A stretch of DNA of 64,000 nucleotides. It comes from AWTP1-13 sp050248715 (GTDB lineage: Bacteria > Pseudomonadota > Alphaproteobacteria > Rhizobiales > Hyphomicrobiaceae). Each line of letters opens with the position of its first letter. Within the stretch, counting starts at the first letter, position 1. The position numbers were made by a program, and so were the translations under genes. Location: the NCBI GenBank assembly GCA_050248715.1, contig JBFWRV010000009.1, positions 62,001-126,000 on the forward strand. The letters are read 5' to 3'. Below the pieces are notes generated by a model. That model did no database searches, was not told where the DNA came from, and worked only from the letters and a program-made list of their open reading frames with translations. This document shows, in pieces, positions 19,819 through 28,438 of this stretch.

Positions 19819-21516
19819 ATGCCGGCAACCCTTATTCTGCTCCACCTGGCAGGGTACGTGGCACTGCTGCTGTGGGGTATGCACATGGTGCACAGCGGCA
19901 TTGTGCGCGCCTTTGGCGGCGCGCTGAGGCAGGTCCTGGCGACCGGCCTGAAGAGCCGGTGGAAGGCCTTCCTGGCCGGCATGGGCATCACGGCCCTGCT
20001 CCAGAGCAGCACCGCAACCGCACTGATGTCCACGAGCTTCATCGCGGCGGGCTTCATGACGCTGGTGCCCGCTCTGGCCGTGACGCTGGGCGCCAATGTC
20101 GGCACGACGCTGATCGTGCAGGTGTTGACGTTCAACGTTGCCGCCGTAGCCCCCGTCTTCGTGCTGGCCGGGGTCATTGCGTTCAACAGGGGCGGCAAGA
20201 CGCGCACGCGCGACCTTGGCCGCGTCGGGATCGGCATAGGCCTGGTCTTGCTGGCGCTGCATCTCATCATCGCCACCATGGAGCCGGTCGAGAAGGCGCA
20301 GGCGCTGCGCGAGCTGTTCGCCCTGCTCGCGGGCGACCCCGTGATCGACGTCGCCATCGCAGCGCTGCTGACGTGGGCCGCTTATTCGAGTGTGGCCGTG
20401 GTCCTCCTGATCATGACGCTGGCGGCCCAGCAAATCGTGTCGCCGGCGGCTGCCCTGGCACTGGTGCTGGGCGCCAATCTCGGCAATGTCATTCCGCAAT
20501 ACCTGGCCGCCGGAGCCAACGTGGAGGCAAGGCGGCTCGCCCTCGGCAACCTCATCGTGCGCGGAACCGGTTGCCTCATCGCCATCCCCCTGCTGCCCTG
20601 GATGACGCAAGCCGTGGGCGCGCTCGAGGCCAGCCCGGCACGTCAGGTCGCCGACTTCCACACGCTCTTCAATCTTGCCCTGGCGCTGATATTCATCGGC
20701 CTTCTCGACCCGCTGGCGCGCCTGTGCACGCGGCTCATGCCCTCGGCACCCGCAGGCGACGACCCCGGCAGGCCCCGGTACATCAACGCCGCGGTGCTCG
20801 GCACGCCCAACCTCGCGCTGGCGGACGCGGCGCGCGAAGTGCTGCGCATGGTGGACATCATCCAGTCCATGCTGCGGATGTTCCTTGAGGCGATCCAGAA
20901 GGACGACCGCAAGCTCCTGGGCCGGCTCGCGGCGCTCGACGACACGGTCGACCGGCTGCACAACACCGTGAAGCTGCATCTGACCGCCATCAGCCGCCAG
21001 GAGGGGCTGAGCGAGGCCGACGCCAAGCGCTGCTCCGACATCCTGGCCTTCACCATCAATCTCGAGCACATCGGTGACATCCTGGACAAGAGCCTGCGCG
21101 AGATCGCCGCCAGGAAGATCAAGCAGCGGCTGCGCTTCTCCGAGGAGGGACTGCAAGAGATCGCCCAGATGCACCAGCGCCTGCTCGACAACCTGCACCT
21201 GGCGACCAGCGTGTTCATGCTCGGCGACAACCAATCCGCCCGCGCGCTGCTGGCCGAGAAGGATCGCATGCGCGACCTGGAGCAGCAGGCCACCGACAAT
21301 CACCTGCGGCGGCTGCGCGAGGGTCGGGCCCAGAGCATCGAGACCAGCTCGTTGCACATCGACATCGCCCGCGACCTGAAGCGCATCGCCGCCCATATCG
21401 CCTCGGTCGCCTACCCAATCCTGGAGCAGAGCGGCTCGCTCCGGCGCACGCGCCTGCGGGAGGAGAGCGAGATCGCGGACGCGTCACCCGAGGGCAGTGC
21501 TGGCAGACCACACTGA
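19819..21516 (+). CDS. Na/Pi cotransporter family protein with PhoU-like tail
   Basis: 565 residues from the ATG at 19819, preceded by GGGAGGTTTCTGCG. The N-terminal half has two copies of the Na_Pi_cotrans repeat, seen as GMHMVHSGIVRAFGGALR with the QSSTATALMSTSF motif and as WAAYSSVAVVLLIMTLA with LGANLGNVIPQYL. TLGANVGTT is also conserved. The C-terminal third (from about residue 350) is helical and PhoU-like (EHIGDILDKSLREIAARKI). Family members (YjbB/NptA-type) move phosphate with sodium and the PhoU-like tail is thought to regulate them. It is not next to pst or pho genes here. Confidence 0.9.
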   Translation: MPATLILLHLAGYVALLLWGMHMVHSGIVRAFGGALRQVLATGLKSRWKAFLAGMGITALLQSSTATALMSTSFIAAGFMTLVPALAVTLGANVGTTLIVQVLTFNVAAVAPVFVLAGVIAFNRGGKTRTRDLGRVGIGIGLVLLALHLIIATMEPVEKAQALRELFALLAGDPVIDVAIAALLTWAAYSSVAVVLLIMTLAAQQIVSPAAALALVLGANLGNVIPQYLAAGANVEARRLALGNLIVRGTGCLIAIPLLPWMTQAVGALEASPARQVADFHTLFNLALALIFIGLLDPLARLCTRLMPSAPAGDDPGRPRYINAAVLGTPNLALADAAREVLRMVDIIQSMLRMFLEAIQKDDRKLLGRLAALDDTVDRLHNTVKLHLTAISRQEGLSEADAKRCSDILAFTINLEHIGDILDKSLREIAARKIKQRLRFSEEGLQEIAQMHQRLLDNLHLATSVFMLGDNQSARALLAEKDRMRDLEQQATDNHLRRLREGRAQSIETSSLHIDIARDLKRIAAHIASVAYPILEQSGSLRRTRLREESEIADASPEGSAGRPH

Positions 21517-21598
21517 CTGCACGAGTCGCAGCGGTGCCGAACTCTCGTCATCTTTTGCGGGTTGCTGTGCACTGGGAAAATTTGGGGGATGAGGGACG

Positions 21599-21985
21599 AT
21601 GCAGGGGAAGCTTGCGCTCGCGTTGGGGATGGTGTTGAGCGCGCAGGCGGCCTGGGCCGCTGATCCCATGCAGCGCATGTTGGCCAAGCTCAGTCCCGAG
21701 GAGCGCTCGCATCAGGCCTGTATCCTGCGCGGGCTGGACACGGTGCGGCGCGACGCCCGGTTGCGCAAGGCGGACCGCATGAAGACGTCGATCTTCAGCC
21801 GGGCTGTCCTCGAAGGCACCCATCTGACCGCCAAGGGTGGGGCCGTGCGGGACGGGAAGCGCTGGTTCGCCATCAGCTTCAGCTGCGAGCTGACTGCCGA
21901 CCTGATGAAGGCGACCTCGTTCTCGTTCACCGTCGGCAACGAGGTGCCCAAGGACTCCTGGGATCGCCTGGGGCTGTGGCAGTAG
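21599..21985 (+). CDS. Small secreted DUF930-like protein
   Basis: 128 residues from the ATG at 21599, with GGGGGATGAGGGACG upstream. A Sec signal peptide (MQGKLALALGMVLSAQAAWA, cleavage after AWA) precedes a compact domain. MLAKLSPEERSHQACILRGL opens it, and GKRWFAISFSCELTADLMKA and SWDRLGLWQ close it. Two cysteines (in HQACIL and FSCEL) could form a disulfide. The pattern resembles DUF930 proteins known from rhizobia, usually periplasmic and of unknown function. The family call is from memory and moderately sure. Confidence 0.68.
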   Translation: MQGKLALALGMVLSAQAAWAADPMQRMLAKLSPEERSHQACILRGLDTVRRDARLRKADRMKTSIFSRAVLEGTHLTAKGGAVRDGKRWFAISFSCELTADLMKATSFSFTVGNEVPKDSWDRLGLWQ

Positions 21986-22049
21986 CGCGCCGCGGCCGCC
22001 AATGATCGCGCCAGAGGCGGCGACCCCTGCGTAAGAAGCGCACAAGCGC

Positions 22050-23222
22050 CTACGCGGCGGGCGGGAGCCTCAGGATCGCCAGTGCCATGGCCTGGGCGCG
22101 CGGAACGACGCTGTCGACTTCCAAATATTCCTCAGGCGTGTGCGCGCTGCCGCCGACCGGGCCAACTCCGCACAGCGTCGGGCAGCCCACCGCAGCCGTG
22201 AAGCCGGAATCCGCACATCCGCCGGTGAACTCGCCGGCGACCTTGAGGCCGGCATCGGCGGCAGCCGCCTGGTAGCAGCTGAACAACTCCTCGGCCTGCG
22301 GCGTTTGTGTCACGGGCAGGAACTCACCCTTGATTTCCAGCCGCGCGGTGGTGCCTGGAACCGCCGGGCTGTCGATGATCTCCTGCAGCGCTGCAAGCAT
22401 GGCGCTGCGCTGCTCGGGCTTGACGTAGCGCAGGTCGATCTGCCCCTCAGCAGACGGCGCCGTGGTGTTGACGGACTGCCCGCCCTTGACGAGGCCCACG
22501 TTCACGGTGATGCCGCGCGGCTGGTCGGTGAGCTTGTGCATGGCGACGATCTTGTGCGCCATCTCGCCGATGGCGCTGATGCCCTTGTCGAAGTTGCCGC
22601 CCGAGTGCGCGGCCTTGCCCGTGATTTCGAAGGCCAGGAACACGCCGCCCTTGCGGGCCGTGACGACGTTGCCGCTGGGACGGCCGGGCTCGGAGTTCAG
22701 CACGCAGCGTGCCTCGCGGCCCACGCGCTCGATGATGGGGCGCGAGGAAGGGGAGGCGATTTCCTCGTCGCTGGTGATGAGGCCGGCCAGCGGCGCCGGC
22801 GCGCCTCCGAAACGCTTGAACGCCGCGAGCACGAAGGCGTTCATGACGAGACCGGCCTTCATGTCGCAAACGCCGGGCCCGTAAGCGCGGCTGCCCTCGA
22901 TGCGGAACGGCCGCCGGCCTGCCTCGCCCTTGGGAAACACCGTGTCGCGATGCCCCATGAGCACGATCGGCCGCTCGTTCGTGGGCCTGTCGTCCAGGCG
23001 TATATGGATGGCGTTGCCGAACGTCTCATGCGGCTGGACGGTCGCGAGAAGACCCTGCTCCTCGAAGAAGCGCACGAAGCGCTTGCCAACCGCATCGACG
23101 CCGGCCTTGTCATAGCTGCCGCTGTCCATGTTCACGACCTCGGTCAGCAGTGCCAGCATCGCCTCCTTCTGCGAGGCCAGCCAGTCCGTGATCTTGCTTT
23201 CCTGCGGCGTCAACTTGGTCAT
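22050..23222 (-). CDS. M20 family metallopeptidase (carboxypeptidase G2-like)
   Basis: 390 residues from the ATG at 23222 (AAAGG upstream). An in-frame GTG lies five codons earlier. The di-zinc site is readable: His/Asp in MGHRDTVFP, Asp in GPGVCDMKAGL, the catalytic Glu pair in TSDEEIAS, a further ligand region in LNSEPGR and the C-terminal histidine in GGSAHTPEEYLE. The dimerisation lid lies between (GKAAHSGGNFDKGISAI). There is no signal peptide, so it is probably cytoplasmic. Similar enzymes remove C-terminal glutamate or act as amino-acyl hydrolases or desuccinylases. The substrate is not evident. It is followed by a spacer of about 120 bp from the decarboxylase pair on the same strand. 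Confidence 0.87.
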   Translation of the reverse strand: MTKLTPQESKITDWLASQKEAMLALLTEVVNMDSGSYDKAGVDAVGKRFVRFFEEQGLLATVQPHETFGNAIHIRLDDRPTNERPIVLMGHRDTVFPKGEAGRRPFRIEGSRAYGPGVCDMKAGLVMNAFVLAAFKRFGGAPAPLAGLITSDEEIASPSSRPIIERVGREARCVLNSEPGRPSGNVVTARKGGVFLAFEITGKAAHSGGNFDKGISAIGEMAHKIVAMHKLTDQPRGITVNVGLVKGGQSVNTTAPSAEGQIDLRYVKPEQRSAMLAALQEIIDSPAVPGTTARLEIKGEFLPVTQTPQAEELFSCYQAAAADAGLKVAGEFTGGCADSGFTAAVGCPTLCGVGPVGGSAHTPEEYLEVDSVVPRAQAMALAILRLPPAA

Positions 23223-23342
23223 GGCGACCTTTTGCACTCCTCATCGTCGAGCTTGCCAACGTCATTTCCGGCGCAGGCCGAGACCCATGCGACGTGTCGC
23301 AATGGCTCATCGAAGCGTCTGGCAACCGGCCTTCGTTTCACA

Positions 23343-23939
23343 TCAATCCTCTGCAATGCTGGCGCGGAAGCGCTGCGCGATGACGGCGCCGTCCTTCTCC
23401 GGCAAGGCCCAGGGATCCTCGGTGATGGCGATCTTGGCGACGGCGAGCACAGGGCCCTCCGCCTTGAACAGGAATTGGGCCAGCTCGGGCACCGCGCCCT
23501 GCTCGGTCACGAGCATGGTATCGCGGAAGCCTACGGCCTTGGCGACGGCGGCGATGTCGGTGCGGCCGGAGGTGAGCCCCCGCTGGCGGCCGGTCTCGGC
23601 GAAGCGCTCGTTGTCGAGAACCAGCACGGCGAAATTGGCGGGCGCCTGGTCGCCGACGACCGCGAGCGCGCCGATCCCCATCAACATCTCGCCGTCGCCG
23701 GTCAGAGCCAGCACGCGGCGTGAGGGCCGCGCCAGAGCAATCCCGAGCGCCGTCGGCACGGCGAGCCCCATGCCGCCCCAGGAGTAGAGATAGTCCGGGC
23801 TGTCACCGGACGCGAAGCAGTCCCAGGTGGGGCTGCCGAGGCCGCACACGACGAGCGAGCCGTCCCGACGCTTCAGGAGGTCGGCAACAAATGGCCGGCG
23901 CTCGATCTTGTTCGACTTGGAACTCATCTGCGCACTCAT
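23343..23939 (-). CDS. ThDP-dependent decarboxylase, beta (C-terminal) subunit; sulfopyruvate decarboxylase-like
   Basis: 198 residues from the ATG at 23939, which overlaps the stop of the alpha subunit as ATGA (23936-23939). It carries the ThDP/Mg-binding signature GDGEMLMGIGAL followed, at the expected distance, by VLVLDNERFAETG, and GGMGLAVPTALGIALARP before it. It corresponds to the C-terminal third of pyruvate-decarboxylase-like enzymes. Together with the alpha gene it forms a two-gene arrangement like ComD/ComE sulfopyruvate decarboxylase. It might equally act on phosphonopyruvate or another 2-oxo acid. No sulfonate or phosphonate gene is adjacent. Confidence 0.82.
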   Translation of the reverse strand: MSAQMSSKSNKIERRPFVADLLKRRDGSLVVCGLGSPTWDCFASGDSPDYLYSWGGMGLAVPTALGIALARPSRRVLALTGDGEMLMGIGALAVVGDQAPANFAVLVLDNERFAETGRQRGLTSGRTDIAAVAKAVGFRDTMLVTEQGAVPELAQFLFKAEGPVLAVAKIAITEDPWALPEKDGAVIAQRFRASIAED

Positions 23940-24463
23940 TTCTGGCCGAAACCCTTGGCGCCGATCACGCGCTGGCTCACCAGCACGGCCGCGCTCAGCC
24001 AGCCGTTGAAGGCGAGGTCGGCCGCCGCCTCGAAGGTCTCGCCGACCTCCTCCGCCTTGTCGACGGGGAAGCACTTCACGCCGACCGCCTCGAGCGCGGG
24101 CTTCACGGCCTGCCCCATCGGCACCTGCCAGGGATTGAACTCGCCCCACTGCCCGCGCATCGTCACCAGCATAAGACACGGTGCGCGATAGGCTGTCGGC
24201 AGCCCGAGCGCGTTGATGCAGTTGCCGACGCCCGAGGACTGCATGGCGATCATGGCCCGCTGCCCGCCGAGCCAGGCGCCCGTGGCAACGCCCATGCCTT
24301 CCTGCTCGGACGTGAGGGTGACGAGGCGGATGGCCGCATCGGCCTCGATGCGGCCGAGCAACGGGGTCAGGCCGCCATCGGGCACCGTGCAGACAATACT
24401 GATCTTCCGCGCCTGCATGGCGCGAAATACATCGCCGGACCAGTCATACGGTGTGCTCGACAC
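23936..24463 (-). CDS. ThDP-dependent decarboxylase, alpha (N-terminal) subunit; sulfopyruvate decarboxylase-like
   Basis: 175 residues from a GTG at 24463 with GAGGAAGAG nine bases upstream; no ATG is available near the family N-terminus. It contains the pyrimidine-binding domain, with the cofactor-activating glutamate expected in LTSEQEGMGVATGAWLGG and SSGVGNCINALGLP, then LVTMRGQWGEFNPWQVPMG. That makes it the partner of the beta subunit, completing one active site across two chains. The 4-bp overlap implies coupled translation in equal amounts. The pair is downstream of the HsdR_N gene with only 26 bp between, so they may share a transcript. Confidence 0.82.
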   Translation of the reverse strand: MSSTPYDWSGDVFRAMQARKISIVCTVPDGGLTPLLGRIEADAAIRLVTLTSEQEGMGVATGAWLGGQRAMIAMQSSGVGNCINALGLPTAYRAPCLMLVTMRGQWGEFNPWQVPMGQAVKPALEAVGVKCFPVDKAEEVGETFEAAADLAFNGWLSAAVLVSQRVIGAKGFGQK

Positions 24464-24489
24464 GCAATACTCTTCCTCGACCGACCGAG

Positions 24490-25605
24490 CTAGGCGATGC
24501 GCGCCAGCCGTTCGACCGGCTGCAGGTGGCCGAGCTCGCGGACGCGCGCGGCAAAGGTGGCCTGCAGAGGCTCGTCGATGTCAAGCACGCTTTTTGTGAT
24601 CACCTCGCCGTAGGGCGGCGGGAAGATGAACTTGTCGAAGCCCTCGGCGCCCTCGATGTAGTCGAACAGTCGGCCCTTGCGCTCGTTCATGTAGAACACC
24701 GTCAGCTTGCCCACGGTGTCCCTAAATTCGATGCGGTCGATGGCCGAGAACAGCGCCTCCTCGCGCACGAGATAGGCCAGTCGGCGGCGGATATAGCCGA
24801 CGATCGACAGCTCGTGCTCGCTGGTGATGATGCGCTGGCCGATCTGGTGCAGGTTGAGCGAGGTGGTCTTGCCGTCCGGGTCGTTGCGCAGCTTCTGCAC
24901 GGCCGGCAGCACCAGGGCCTCGTCGAACGCAACCTTGATGAGGGGTCCATAGTAGCGGTCGATGGCATTCTTGCGCACCTGCTTCAGCCCGGCACGCTGC
25001 AGGAAGAAGCGGCAGAACTCTTCCGACGGCGAGTTGGCCTCTTCGAGCAGCGTGGTGCGCAGCCGCTTCTTGACCATGCGCACGTGCGCCATCTCGGCGA
25101 TCGTCTCGGGATCGAAACTCGCCTTCGTCACGTGAATGAGCGCATCCAGGACCTCGTCGGAGACGCCGTTGCGCCATACGCTCTCTAGATCGATGGTGAG
25201 GAAAGGATCTTCGTCCATGCGGTTCGGGTCGACCGAATCCACGAAGAACTCGAAGACGATGCCGTTGGTCAGGATGCCGAGCTTGGTGGTGGGAATGGCG
25301 TTGTAGTAGCCGCGCAGCTCATCGCGCGCTTCGGCCAGATCGCTGCTGACCTTCTTGCACTCGATGGCGATGACCGGCTGCCCGTCGCGCAGGACCGCGA
25401 GGTCCACCTTGTTGGGCTGATTGGGATCAGCGGAATACTGAGGATAGACCTCGTAGGGGTTCGAGTAGTCGTAGCCGAACAAGCCAAGGATCGGCAAAAC
25501 GAGATACAGCTTGGTACTTTCCTCGTTTCCGCATGCGCTCATCAAGCCGACGGACCGCTTCGCAATGGCGCAAAGTCCGGCGCGCAACTCGTTGTGGGCG
25601 TTCAT
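24490..25605 (-). CDS. HsdR N-terminal-domain (PD-(D/E)XK) nuclease-like protein, solitary
   Basis: 371 residues from the ATG at 25605, preceded by GAGGGAATTTGCAGC. The N-terminal half matches the type I restriction HSDR_N nuclease domain: LVLPILGLFGYDYSNPYEV, then Asp in NKVDLAVLRDG and the core IAIECKKVSSDLAEA, i.e. D-x(n)-ExK. LRGYYNAIPTTKLGILTNG follows. The C-terminal half is not a helicase; I see no Walker A and no recognised domain, though KGRLFDYIEGAEGFDKFIFP looks conserved-like. No hsdM, hsdS or other defence gene is nearby. It is either a standalone nuclease or a repurposed domain. Function is unknown. Confidence 0.72.
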   Translation of the reverse strand: MNAHNELRAGLCAIAKRSVGLMSACGNEESTKLYLVLPILGLFGYDYSNPYEVYPQYSADPNQPNKVDLAVLRDGQPVIAIECKKVSSDLAEARDELRGYYNAIPTTKLGILTNGIVFEFFVDSVDPNRMDEDPFLTIDLESVWRNGVSDEVLDALIHVTKASFDPETIAEMAHVRMVKKRLRTTLLEEANSPSEEFCRFFLQRAGLKQVRKNAIDRYYGPLIKVAFDEALVLPAVQKLRNDPDGKTTSLNLHQIGQRIITSEHELSIVGYIRRRLAYLVREEALFSAIDRIEFRDTVGKLTVFYMNERKGRLFDYIEGAEGFDKFIFPPPYGEVITKSVLDIDEPLQATFAARVRELGHLQPVERLARIA

Positions 25606-25805
25606 GCTGCAAATTCCCTCGCCGTAGACGCCAGTGGCGCCGAATCGTTGCCTCTGCTCCCAATCTAGAGCACGGACCAAGCCACAATCGAAGGGCTGCA
25701 CAGCGATCAGCAGTGGATGGTATGCGCGCCGGCACCGGTATTTGTTGCAGCAGCGCTTCGTCGTGGCGCGGCGGCGACACTCAGTAGCAACACGTGGGCG
25801 TTGCC

Positions 25806-26918
25806 TCAGCCGGTAACCTTCTCGATCTCTTCGAGAATTGCCTTGCCCATCTCGGCGGTGCCGACCTTACGCATGTTCGGCTGCATGATATCCGTCGTGC
25901 GGTAGCCACGCGACAGTGCGCCGGCAATTGCCTTGTCGATAACGTCGGCTTCCTTGGCAAGGCCATAGGAATAACGCAGAGCCATGCCGTAGCTGGCGAT
26001 GGCCGCGATCGGATTCGCTAGGCCCTTGCCCGCGATGTCGGGGGCTGAGCCGTGCACCGGCTCGTAGAGCGCCTTGCGCTTGCCGGTCTTGGCATCCGGC
26101 GCCCCGAGGGAAGCTGACGGCAGCATGCCGATGGACCCTGTCAGCATCGCGGCCTCGTCCGACAGCATGTCGCCGAACAGGTTGTCGCAGACGATGACGT
26201 CGAACTGCTTGGGATTGCGCACCAGCTGCATCGCGCAGGCGTCGGCGAGGATGTGGTGCAGCTCGACGTCCTTGGCTTCGCGAGCGTGCGTGGCGGTGAC
26301 GACATCGTTCCACAGCACGCCGGTCTTCATGACGTTGCGCTTCTCGGCCGAGTGCACCTTGTTCTTGCGCTTGCGCGCGAGGTCGAAGGCGACGCGGGCA
26401 ATGCGCTCGATCTCATGCGTGGTGTAGACGGTGGTGTCGACGGCGCGCTTCTCGCCGCTCTCCAGCGTGACGATCTCCTTGGGCTCGCCGAAATAGGTGC
26501 CGCCCGTCAGCTCGCGCAGGATCAGAATGTCGAGCCCTTCGACGTGCTCGCGTCTCAGGCTTGAGGCTTCCGCCAGCGCCGAATAGCAGATGGCGGGGCG
26601 CAGGTTGGCGAAGAGGTCGAGGTCCTTGCGCAGGCGCAGCAGGCCGGCCTCCGGCCTCAGATGATAGGCGACCTTGTCCCACTTCGGCCCGCCGACGGCG
26701 CCGAAGACGATGGCGTCGGCCTTGCTCGCCTTGGCGAGGGCCTCGTCGGTGAGGGGGGTGCCATGCGCGTCGATGGAGGCGCCGCCGACCAGCGCCGTGT
26801 CGGTCTCGAACTTCGCGCGGCCCTTCTTGTTGAAGAAAGCGACGATGCGCTCGACCTCGGCCATCACCTCCGGCCCGATGCCGTCGCCGGGAAGGAGCAG
26901 GAGGGAGTGGGTGGTCAT
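25806..26918 (-). CDS. leuB: 3-isopropylmalate dehydrogenase
   Basis: 370 residues from the ATG at 26918 (MTTHSLLLLPGDGIGPEVM), with GGAGAAAG upstream. Hallmarks: the N-terminal GDGIGPEV, the substrate-arginine region (RLRKDLDLFANLRP), LRELTGGTYFGEP, the catalytic Tyr/Lys region (YTTHEIERIARVAFDLA) and the Mg-binding aspartates in VICDNLFGDMLSDEAAM. GSAPDIAGKGLANPIA is near the end. It converts 3-isopropylmalate to 2-oxoisocaproate precursor with NAD+ in leucine synthesis. leuC/leuD are not in this window. Confidence 0.97.
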   Translation of the reverse strand: MTTHSLLLLPGDGIGPEVMAEVERIVAFFNKKGRAKFETDTALVGGASIDAHGTPLTDEALAKASKADAIVFGAVGGPKWDKVAYHLRPEAGLLRLRKDLDLFANLRPAICYSALAEASSLRREHVEGLDILILRELTGGTYFGEPKEIVTLESGEKRAVDTTVYTTHEIERIARVAFDLARKRKNKVHSAEKRNVMKTGVLWNDVVTATHAREAKDVELHHILADACAMQLVRNPKQFDVIVCDNLFGDMLSDEAAMLTGSIGMLPSASLGAPDAKTGKRKALYEPVHGSAPDIAGKGLANPIAAIASYGMALRYSYGLAKEADVIDKAIAGALSRGYRTTDIMQPNMRKVGTAEMGKAILEEIEKVTG

Positions 26919-27003
26919 TGGGGCTTTCTCCGGCACGTGCGCTTGCTTTTCGGCGCCATTGCTAGCTTGCGCACCCCCTCGGACGCAAGGGCGCGCCATA
27001 CAT

Positions 27004-27094
27004 TGTCATCCTCGGGCTTTTCCCGAGGATCCAGCCCTCAGCAAGCGCACCTCCTCCGGATGGCTGGATGGTCGGGGCAAGCCCGACCATGACA
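27004..27094. repeat. 91-bp intergenic element with TGTCAT/ATGACA inverted ends
   Basis: Lies between divergent leuB and the nucleoside transporter. It begins TGTCATCCTCGGGC, contains CCCGAGGATCCAG, and ends GGCAAGCCCGACCATGACA, giving inverted termini and two internal GC hairpins. Elements of the same size and ends occur at 56743-56836 and 59008-59098. Probably a small non-autonomous or REP-like repeat. Confidence 0.7.
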
Positions 27095-27153
27095 GGGTTT
27101 ACTCTAATCGCCTAAGACTCCAAGGTCGGGGACCGCGGTTGGGGGCACACGAA

Positions 27154-28431
27154 ATGCGGCTGCAGGTGCAGAGCCTGATCGGGCTCGTCGCCATTCCGCT
27201 ACTGGCGTGGGCGATGTCGGAACGGCGCGGCGCCATGCCGCCGGCGCGACTAGCGCGCATCCTCCTTGCCGGCCTCGGCCTGCAGGTGCTGATCGCCGGC
27301 GTGATGCTGAACGTGCCGGCCTCGCGTGCCGCCTTCGACTGGGCCGGCAGCCTGGTCGCCGCGCTACAATCGGCCACCAGCACCGGCATGCGGCTGGTGT
27401 TTGGATATCTCGCTGGCGGGCCGACACCCTTCGATACGGTGCGGCCGGAAACCCGCTTCATCCTGGCGTTCCAGGCACTGCCGCTGATCCTCGTCATCAG
27501 CGCCCTGTCGAAGCTGCTCTATCACTGGGGCGTTCTGCAGAAGATCGTCGCCGGCATCGGCTGGGTGCTGCAGCGCTCACTGGGCGTCACCGGGCCGGTC
27601 GGCACCTCGGCCGCCGCCAACGTGTTCGTCGGGATGGTGGAGGCGCCGCTGCTGGTGCGGCCCTACCTCGCCGCCATGAGCCGCAACGGCCTGTTCGCAA
27701 CCATGACGGTCGGCATGGCCGGCGTCGCAGGCACCGTGCTGGCGCTCTATGCCACCCTCCTGGAGCCGCTGCTGCCGGGCGCCGCAGGGCATCTGATCGT
27801 CGCCTCCGTCATCAGCGTACCGGCCGGACTGATGCTGGCCGAGCTGATGGTTCCGGACAGTGCCCCCACAGCCGCCGAGGCGGAGCCCGCCAGGATCGTC
27901 ATCGAGGACGCGCCGCACACCAGCATGGACGCGATCGCCCAGGGTACGCGCGAGGGCATCGAGCTCCTGGTCAATGTGACGGCGATGCTGATCGTGGCGG
28001 TCGCCCTGGTGGCACTCGCGAACAGCCTGCTCGGCCTGATGGCGTCACCATTGGGTATGACGCTCACGATCGAGGGCATCCTGGGCTGGCTTTTCGCGCC
28101 ACTCGCCTGGCTCGTCGGTATCCCGTGGGCGGAGTGCGCCAAGGCCGGTTCGTTGCTCGGCGTCAAGACCGTACTGAACGAGCTCATCGCCTACCTGCAG
28201 CTCAGCCAGGTCCCGGCAGGTGCCTTATCGGAGCGCTCGCGGCTGATCATGACTTACGCGCTGTGTGGATTTGCAAACCTGGGCAGCCTCGGCATCATGA
28301 TCGGCGGCATGGTGGCAATGGTGCCGTCGCGCCGCGCCGAGATCGTGAGCCTCGGAGCCAAGACGATCATCTCCGGCACGCTCGCAACCCTGATGACCGC
28401 GGCCGTGGTCGGCGCGATGACGCCCGGGTGA
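27154..28431 (+). CDS. Nucleoside transporter of the CNT family (NupC/NupX-like)
   Basis: 425 residues from the ATG at 27154 (MRLQVQSLIGLVAIPLLAWA). The frame is open further upstream but that part runs through a palindromic repeat. About ten hydrophobic segments are visible. Family signatures include GTSAAANVFVGMVEAPLLVRP in the first half and, in the C-terminal Nucleos_tra2_C domain, GVKTVLNELIAYLQL and CGFANLGSLGIMIGGM. CNT proteins import nucleosides with H+ or Na+. It is divergent from leuB and shows no operon partner. Confidence 0.9.
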   Translation: MRLQVQSLIGLVAIPLLAWAMSERRGAMPPARLARILLAGLGLQVLIAGVMLNVPASRAAFDWAGSLVAALQSATSTGMRLVFGYLAGGPTPFDTVRPETRFILAFQALPLILVISALSKLLYHWGVLQKIVAGIGWVLQRSLGVTGPVGTSAAANVFVGMVEAPLLVRPYLAAMSRNGLFATMTVGMAGVAGTVLALYATLLEPLLPGAAGHLIVASVISVPAGLMLAELMVPDSAPTAAEAEPARIVIEDAPHTSMDAIAQGTREGIELLVNVTAMLIVAVALVALANSLLGLMASPLGMTLTIEGILGWLFAPLAWLVGIPWAECAKAGSLLGVKTVLNELIAYLQLSQVPAGALSERSRLIMTYALCGFANLGSLGIMIGGMVAMVPSRRAEIVSLGAKTIISGTLATLMTAAVVGAMTPG

Positions 28432-28438
28432 CGTACGG

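Noticed and set aside
23343..24463. A frameshifted single ThDP decarboxylase
   Set aside because: The two frames overlap exactly as ATGA, each half corresponds to a natural domain, and two-subunit enzymes with this split are known. No remnant of a third domain is present.
24490..25605. Part of a complete type I restriction-modification system
   Set aside because: No methyltransferase, specificity subunit or helicase domain is found in the window around it.
26674..27153. N-terminal extension of the nucleoside transporter
   Set aside because: The open frame continues upstream only because it crosses the antisense of leuB and a palindromic repeat. The membrane protein proper starts at 27154.
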